NCBI GenBank assembly: GCA_024036415.1
Contig: JAMWET010001680.1
Coordinates: 248,001-312,000 of the forward strand
DNA from: Prochilodus magdalenae
Taxonomy: Eukaryota; Chordata; Actinopteri; Characiformes; Prochilodontidae
DNA: 64,000 nucleotides
Direction of reading: 5' to 3'
Shown in pieces: positions 57,300-64,000 of the stretch. Numbering within the stretch: position 1 is the first letter of the stretch; the number at the start of each line of letters is the position of its first letter. Made by a program: the position numbers and the translations under genes. The notes beneath the pieces were generated by a model. The model was given only the letters and a program-made list of their open reading frames with translations, had not been told where the DNA came from and searched no databases.

Positions 57300-59040
57300 A
57301 ATTAAAGTATAAAGACGATCCTGTAAAGGGGCATTTTTCTTCAGTGTTCTGTCATGCAGCGTTTTGGTGTGTTATATTTCTGCCGTTACATTAGGTGGAG
57401 GTCTGCGAGCGACCACATGGGGCGCTCTGATGTGTAAGAGATTGCCAAGCCATAATCTTATTTAGTGTTAGAGCTTATTTAGTGTTTTGGTACATGTCGC
57501 AGAACTTCCTATCCTATAACTGTTATCTTACCACTAAGGCTTTTTAGAAAATATTTTTTAAACAGTGATCTGTTTTTTGTAAAAATTGTTCTAGCTACTG
57601 TTATCGGTCTACCTGTTAAGAGTTCCCTTTCTCAGTTTCTGTTGTGGCCTGAGCCTAGACTGTGTTGTACCATAATTGGAGGCTTGTCTGGGAAATAGGG
57701 GCCCTTATCCATGAGCATGTCTGGAGTTATGAAAAAAGCATTACCAAAAGAAATAATTAAATAATAATTATATACAAATAAGACTGAGACTAACAACTGC
57801 TGTAAGGCCTGGTATATTAAGAAAAAGCTGTCAAATAAGAAGTATTCTTTGGAGAGATAAATCATGTCCCGGAGATTATCCAACTGGCTTGAATTCTAAT
57901 AGAAGAAATCTACTTCCATTTTTACTTCAGACGTTACCAAGAAAAGGAAAGAGACAAAAAAGAACAGAATAATTCAAAATCAAAAATTCAAAAGCAGGTG
58001 GTGTTATCAGAACGATGAACTGGCCACCCCAGAGAAAAAATAACCAACTTTTAAGACTGAAATTTTAGGGTGTGGAAAAATACATTTGCAGATTTCTTTG
58101 AAAAACTGACAGCAGGTATCCTAAAAAAGGACGCAAGCTGTAAAAAAAGGTAAGGATGGGCACTCCAAATACTGAAGGGTCTTCTGTGTAATATATAGTT
58201 TTGCTTTTTTCTGTTGCTGAAAAATGAAAAACAAAATGCTTAATGGAAAATTTGACTGGATATTAAATGTTGTACATTAAGAGCAGTTCTTTTGGCACTG
58301 TATTACTAAAATAAAAATGAAGATGAAGCTTTTGTCTTTGATTCCACATTATCATGATAAGATAGGACAAATGACAATAAAAGGAAAACAATGTACTTTT
58401 AATATAATTATTATTACTACATCGTTATTATACAATAAAACAATAACTGAAATCAAGCAATACTATTCAGCATTTAATGTTATAGTAAACTGTAAATGAT
58501 AAGTGCACATGACTGAACATTTAATAAAAGGGTGCTTGTCACGTATCTTATGCTAATTTTAACCCCCCCAAAACACCAACTATACATTTCAGCTTTTAAA
58601 TAGCATGAAAAAGCAAATTACCAAACAATAGCAGCAGTCTCCCAAATATTCCAGGGGAATAAATCCTGGGAATATTCTTATCCTATTGAAATGTTATAAT
58701 TAGTTAGACCACAGTCATTTAGTAAATGTGCTCAGATGTATTTTTGGACTTTTCCTTAAGTCACCCTACCCAGCCTGGGGTAAAAATCAATTCAAACAAC
58801 CAGTATGTGATTTTGTGGTGGTTTAGATACAAATTTTGAACATGGGAAAAGACTTTTAATCTGAGAACAGCAAGTAATATTTTGTAGTAAGGAGAAAAAT
58901 ATTCCTTTATAATCTCCATTATCCCTTACAATCCACAGCATTATCTGGTGTACCTCCTATTGCCTGTATCATTAACAGATGTACCTGTGCTGCTCTTACA
59001 TTAATATCCGTTTACAGTATCTCTTCTCGCCGATAATTTA
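57300..59040. other. Intergenic, nothing recognised
   Basis: A+T-rich, no gene or named repeat. Open frames at 57632-57883 (minus) and 58317-58499 have no motif. Confidence 0.45.
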
Positions 59041-59800
59041 ACTTAAGAATGAAGTACTTGAATGGATCACATCTAAATAGAGCACCAGCTAAGGCATCAT
59101 TTATCTCTCTGCTGATATGCAGTGCAATTAACCATCTTGATTAACTGTCAAAAACCAGCCTACCTTTGGAGTAGAAGAAGAAAGGGAATTTCATCTACCG
59201 TCTGGACAGGTTGTCATAAAGGAACACAGCTTTCAAGATTTTCATAGCTCTGCTTCCGTCTCTGTGGAGAACACGCCCTACGAGAAGAATCGCCTATCCC
59301 GAGTTCCTGTCTGAAACGTTTTCAACTTAAAGTGACGTATTGTTTGAAGTGAAGTGTAGACATAGATTTCTGCCATTTATAACTTGACATTTTATCCCCC
59401 CGCTTCAAACTCAGCTGAATTGTGATGTAGTGGTGTTTCTTTCGGAGCCCTCCATTACACTGTTTCATATTTCACTCCTGACAGACTGTCTCAATAAGGC
59501 TGTAATGGTCTCTGCCATTATGACAAAGTGGCTCCCCCCACTTTTGCCATTTGTGGAGAAATTTCCATGGTGTCATAGTCTAATTTGCCACTTCTCACAC
59601 GTCCTCATCGCCACGATGTTATTTCAAAACAAGTCCCATCTGGCTCTTCCTCCCAACAATATCGCCCAATGAACTTTCATTTCCTCTGCTGTTAAGCAGA
59701 AATGAGACTGGCCTCAATCACAGGTGGGAGGCGAATCTAATTGACTCATGTCTACCTCTCGCTACATCTGCTACACCTGAGCTCCTTTCACCCTGTTTAT
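59040..59800. other. Candidate conserved non-coding block
   Basis: Non-repetitive, moderate G+C, with words such as ATTAACTGTCAAAA and CTCAATCACAGGTGGGAGGC. The 80-codon open frame 59430-59672 has no recognisable domain. Inference from texture only. Confidence 0.25.
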
Positions 59801-60095
59801 CATCACATTTCATTCCCTCTCCAGGTACAACGCAGCCAACAGTTACATCTAGGACTGTCACATCCACTCATTCCACCTGTCTGATTGCAAAGAGACCTGT
59901 CCTCGAATTTCCAGCAGAATATGTCACCTGGCTTTTGATGTGACATGCCTGCATGCATGTTCTGGACTAGGAGAAATGGAGTTGAGGTATGGTGAATATG
60001 GAATGTACTCTGTGAAATGACTATGTATATAAATAATGTACTTATTTATTTGAGGTTTGTTTAAAAAAAAACCTTTAGCGAAATATATATTTATG

Positions 60096-60167
60096 TATAT
60101 ATACATATACATAAATTATATATTATATTTTTAATATATATATATATTTATATAATTTATGTATATG

Positions 60168-60175
<8 letters not shown>
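60096..60175. repeat. Perfect AT-rich hairpin, 27-bp arms
   Basis: Positions 60096-60122 and 60149-60175 are exact reverse complements (arm includes CATATACATAAATTATATA), with a 26-bp AT-only loop between. Would form a hairpin or cruciform. It runs into the TA/TG repeats to its right. Confidence 0.9.

Positions 60176-60234
<59 letters not shown>
60167..60234. repeat. TA then TG compound microsatellite
   Basis: TATATA to 60188, then TG units from 60192 to 60234, directly followed by family A copy 9. Confidence 0.95.
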
Positions 60235-60235
<1 letters not shown>

Positions 60236-61005
60236 AAATAATTGCACCCAGATAGAATCAACAGGCAGGAATGAAACTTGGTGGGGAGGTTATGAGGACA
60301 TTATGAGACATGCAGATCATCCAAGTTTCACGCTCGGCCACGCATGTAACATAGACAAAGACGGGCTTTATCACTGTCCCAGCGGACATTCAGCAAGCAG
60401 TGATGCCCTCAATAAGTAATCCTATTAGTGCCAGCAGCACTGGACGACAGCTGCAAAACTCAACACTACCTGCACACAGACCGTGACGATAACTGCCCTT
60501 AACACCATGTCAGTATCATCAAAGACTGTAATGATGTCATGCCAGACCGCCATGGAGTGACTCAGAATGGCAGTGAGTCATCTTCGGTGAAAAGTCCCGC
60601 TTTTGACTTGGTGAAGACCACCAGTGTATCTGTGTTTGGATGCGATAAACGGTTTGTTGTCATGCGTCACATGTCCTGAAGGTCAGGTGTCACTCCACCT
60701 CCACCCCTACTGCAAAATCTGCAGGAGCGTGTAAAAATAATCAAGCAGCATGAGATGGATTATCACAGGACACCATTAAGAACCTCTACATTTCCATGTC
60801 GAAACGTCTGGCAGCTTGCTTTAGCAAACGTGGGGGCCAGGCACCATAATGAGAAACACTACTTCTGCATGTGTTGCTCAGTAAGAATTGCCCATATCAG
60901 TCTACATCTATTATTTATTGTTCTGGGTGAGATTTATCTTCCTGCCCAATAGCACTGCAATCCTGCACTTCCTCCTGGGTGCCACTATTCTTTTGATGAG
61001 GTGTG
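60236..61005 (+). mobile_element. Tc1-like family A copy 9, the longest copy
   Basis: The left end is reduced to AAATAATTGCACCCAGATAG, its outer part replaced by the TG repeat. The right end is GGGTGCCACTATTCTTTTGA then TGAGGTGTG and TA. In between lie the leader (ATTATGAGACATGCAGATCA), worn N-terminal coding (ATTCAGCAAGCAGTGATGCC, equivalent to QQAV), the block WSDSEWQ(stop)VIFGEKSRF near 60555 in which the catalytic aspartate is replaced, and 3' sequence shared with copies 4, 5 and 8. About 770 bp, so a section between the second and third catalytic motifs is missing compared with active Tc1 elements. Confidence 0.8.
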
Positions 61006-61009
61006 TATG

Positions 61010-62090
61010 TACCTGGACCACTTCATAAATTTACATTTATATAATCGTACAATCACAAACCTAGAGGAGTTACAGTCAAAGAAACAATAAAGTAATCTCT
61101 TTGCAGATTTCATGTATACATTTTCAGCTACAGATGTGAATGTGATTAAATGTGTTTATATGGGCTATAAAACTGATAAACAAGTGAACATGGAGAGCAA
61201 AGCATGACGTTGCATTAGAAAGCACAAAATGTCATTTGACATTACTGGTGTATGTTTATACATCCCTTTACCTACTATCCCAACTAAGGTTAGAATTGGG
61301 TTTGACTCCCACCTGCTGAAACTCTGCTCTTCAAAACAGCACGTTCCCTTCTAGACTGAATATATCGGAAAAAGCATAAGATCCATCCAGAGGAGAAAAA
61401 ATGAATATCTGAAGTGTAACCTTGATGTTTCTGCTGATTTAGTCATAGACAATTTGGCCTGGGCCTGTTGGGTCCAGAATTGCTTGTACAGCTGTATACT
61501 TGCAGACAGAATAACTCACTGCATCACTTTGACATATTCCATAAGGTGGCCTGACAGCTCTCACTATATATACACACATGCATGCTCGTATACTGTATAC
61601 AGGCAGAGACAGAATGTTTGTGGCTGCAGTCGGCCAGGGCAGCGGCGCACAGCTTCTGCCTTTGATCTTTAATGCACAGGACTGTGCTGTGCCAATAGAT
61701 TCAGTACTCTGAGGGTCTCTGATCGTCATACCAGTCCTGGGTTTATGTAGGGAACACTCGATATACCAGCTTTATTAAAAGGAAAATGGTGCAAGTAGCC
61801 TCCCATGGAAACGAAATATTTACAATCTAGGACAGTTTAGCTGTGTGCTCTGGATTGTAAAACTGTGTAACCGATTGCGTAAATAATGTGTAACTTCCCA
61901 GCGAATAATTCTCATCCTGAGCCTCTGCAGCACATCCTGACGCTATGAAGGAGGTAATGTTACATTTCTTCTCACGCTGCTGCAGAACAGTCTGATTCAC
62001 TGCTGTATATTACTCTGCTCCTCCTTTGACTGAGATTAGAGAGAAAAGGAGATAAGACCGCACAGAACACCACACTGCCTCTGTGTGTAT
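61010..62090. other. Intergenic, nothing recognised
   Basis: No gene or named repeat. Overlapping open frames on both strands at 61439-61729 have no motif. Confidence 0.45.
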
Positions 62091-62096
62091 TGGGGG

Positions 62097-63102
62097 TGTT
62101 GAAGATAGAAGGAGAGAGGGAGGGGGTGGAGATGGGGATAGAAAGAAAGTGCAGGATTACAAGATTGACAGAGACAAAGAAAGACCAGCCACAGAAACAG
62201 AGAAAAGAGAGAGTGGAATAGGGGATATATAAAGAAAAATAGATTGATAGAGAGAGGGAGACAAATCAGGACACAAAGAAAGAGCAGCCACAGACAGAAA
62301 GAAAAGAAGTGGAATAAAGAATATATAAAGAAAAGAGATTGGTAGAGAGAGAGAGAGAGAGTGGGAGACAACTTGGGACAGAAAGAAAGAGACAGAGAGC
62401 AAAGAGAGATAGAAAGCAAAAGGAAGAGAGCAATTAGCACAGAGTGTAAGAGATGGAGAAATATGTGGAGGATCAACAGAGAAAGCTAAATTGACATAGA
62501 GACAGAAAAGAGAGAGAGAGAGAAAAGGAAGTCTAGGGTTAGGGTTAGGAAAATAAGGTGATAGAAAAAGAGAGAAAAGCGATAAAGAGGAAAGAAAGAA
62601 AGACAGTAAGACCGACTAATAGAGAAGAACACAAAAAGAAAAGAGACAGGCAAATGGGGATAGAAAGAGAAAAGAGATTGTGAGAGAGGGCAATAAATGA
62701 GGACAGATAGAGGATGAGAGAGAGGAGAGAGACATAAGGGGATGGAGAAAAAAGAAATAAATACAGAACAGGAAAAGAGATAGAGATTAAGAGAGAGTTT
62801 AAGACAAGTATAGAGAGAAAAAAGATGTGAAAGGAATAAAGAGAAATGAAAGAGAGATGGGAGAGACACAGGGGGCATAAATGGGAATTAGAGAGAAAAT
62901 AAAGAGAGAGAGATCCAAAGATCGAAAGAAAGAGAAGTGGCTGGAAAAGACAGAGAGAAAAGAAAGAGTGGCTAGGGAGAAAGATTGAAGAGGGAGAGAT
63001 TGACAAAAAAAAAAGAAAGAGACAGAGAGAAAGAAAGGAAGAGATTAAGAGAAAGAGATACAGAGAGAAAGAAGGGGGACAAATAGAAAGGGAGACAGAC
63101 TT
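62097..63102. repeat. GA-rich purine tract of about 1 kb
   Basis: The plus strand is almost wholly A and G, with GAGA, GAAA and GACAGA words and scattered pyrimidines. It is not a single clean tandem unit. The minus-strand open frames across it (62036-63006, up to 153 codons, composed of S, L, F and P) are low-complexity readings and not genes. Confidence 0.95.
62534..62549. repeat. Short telomere-type motif
   Basis: TAGGGTTAGGGTTAGG, just over two and a half TTAGGG units, inside the purine tract. Too short to be a true interstitial telomere block. Confidence 0.85.
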
Positions 63103-63104
63103 TA

Positions 63105-63950
63105 AAACCCTTTTATTAAAGCATTATATTCCAATTCTCCATCTTAGAAAGACTGAAAAGAGAGAAAAGATGGAGAGAATAAAGGAAGGATTCACCAATG
63201 AAACAAAACACCCTGCATTTTCTCTACTCTTATACGTGACTCCACTAACGCCTGAAACGGTTTCAGAACATTAGTGTCCTGTCCATTGGAAGCTGGCCTG
63301 ATGGACATCCAGACTGCCAGTTTAGCTTAGCCAACCAAACCGTTTGCTTTCATACACCTCTCCTGTCTCCTGTGTGTACTTACACATCAGAATAGACAGA
63401 GTATGTCAAAACAAAAACCCCAACCCTCTGAGTGCTTATCGCCCAGGAGTTCAAACAGGGGAACCAATCTGGAACATTCAGCAAAGACAATGAAAGTGAT
63501 GTCATGCTTATGTGTGCTTATCAGTGAAGAAAACAGCACTGCTACAGCACTGGTACAAGACCTACGTCCATGCTCTGTAAACCCCCATCAGAAAGAAATT
63601 GCTCTGTCTGACACTTCAGTATACCAGATGTGCACAAGTCATAAAAGGATGGGGAAAAGAGGCTCTTAGTGCACCAATTAACCCATAAGAGCCCACAGTG
63701 ATGTATGTGTCACAAGCCTTTCAAAAGTCTGTAAAGTTCTTTATACAGCTTTATCCCTCACCTAAAACATGGAGTCCCTGAGTGACCTATGCCGAACATC
63801 CTGGATGCAGTCACATGACAGTTGGTGAACATATGACATAGAAAATGGCGATGTGCTTGGTTAGTGCAGTTAGAGACAAAATCAGCTCATGTTTTTGTAC
63901 CTATAAGGTTCAACCCATTTAAGAGCTCTAATGTTCTGATACCTTGTTCT
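63105..63950. other. Intergenic, nothing recognised
   Basis: Open frame of 88 codons at 63403-63669 without recognisable motif. No repeat family seen. Confidence 0.45.
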
Positions 63951-63952
63951 CT

Positions 63953-64000
63953 ATTACATATACCCATATTCTACATTACATATACCCATATCCTATATTA
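63953..64000. repeat. 22-bp tandem repeat at window edge
   Basis: ATTACATATACCCATATTCT-AC at 63953-63974 is repeated with two changes at 63975-63996, and a third copy begins at 63997. The array may continue beyond the window. Confidence 0.85.

Noticed and set aside
62036..63006. Minus-strand open frames of up to 153 codons, rich in S, L, F and P
   Set aside because: They are readings of the complement of a GA-rich tract (CT-rich DNA rarely contains stop codons). No domain, and several frames are open at once.
1..64000. A host gene, operon-like cluster or defence-type system
   Set aside because: No series of exons, no recognised non-transposon domain and no conserved gene order could be found on either strand.

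Overview
The window looks like intergenic or intronic DNA from a ray-finned fish, most likely an ostariophysan. The base composition is A+T-rich, and CA, CT and AT microsatellites are common. Solo LTRs, tRNA-derived SINEs with an L2-type tail, LINE 3' ends and many dead Tc1/mariner elements have the character of teleost repeats. No host protein-coding gene, exon series, rRNA, free-standing tRNA or CRISPR array could be supported. The open frames that read as known protein are transposon or retrotransposon relics; the rest are unrecognised or low-complexity.

Left part (1-24 kb): a LINE tail and an internally deleted Tc1-like copy (185-536), a solo LTR with a 5-bp target duplication (780-1168), a second Tc1-like copy with a recognisable catalytic block (2590-2935), SINE pieces (8340-8575, 18165-18520), a palindromic MITE (8800-9378), a decayed Tc1-type helix-turn-helix (11105-11500), a LINE reverse-transcriptase C-terminus (17460-17950), a 45-bp minisatellite inside an open frame (19683-20132), and a decayed 51-bp coding-type repeat (22356-22700).

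Middle part (24-45 kb): more copies of the same Tc1-like family, two copies of an L2-tailed SINE, a minisatellite with a 193-bp higher-order unit (32071-33165), an L2 LINE 3' end next to an LTR (34640-35839), a short Tc1 element with perfect 31-bp ends (37666-38199), and two near-identical inverted copies of an unnamed repeat (39470-39613 and 43242-43379).

Right part (45-64 kb): a possible LTR-derived block with flanking direct repeats (45640-47235), a nearly full-length dead Tc1 element with both later catalytic motifs visible (49659-50816), a second solo LTR with a clean target duplication (56742-57293), a perfect AT hairpin running into TA/TG repeats and the longest copy of the common Tc1-like family (60096-61005), and about 1 kb of GA-rich purine tract containing a short telomere-type motif (62097-63102).

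Between the repeats are stretches with no recognisable repeat. Some (around 5.6-6.1, 33.5-34.1, 40.5-41.1, 42.4-42.9 and 59.0-59.8 kb) have a mixed, non-repetitive texture that could be conserved regulatory DNA, but only cross-species alignment could show this. Nothing in the window amounts to a new multi-gene system. The most interesting objects are the higher-order minisatellite, the in-frame tandem-repeat open frames, the inverted repeat pair and the one-family burst of Tc1-like relics.
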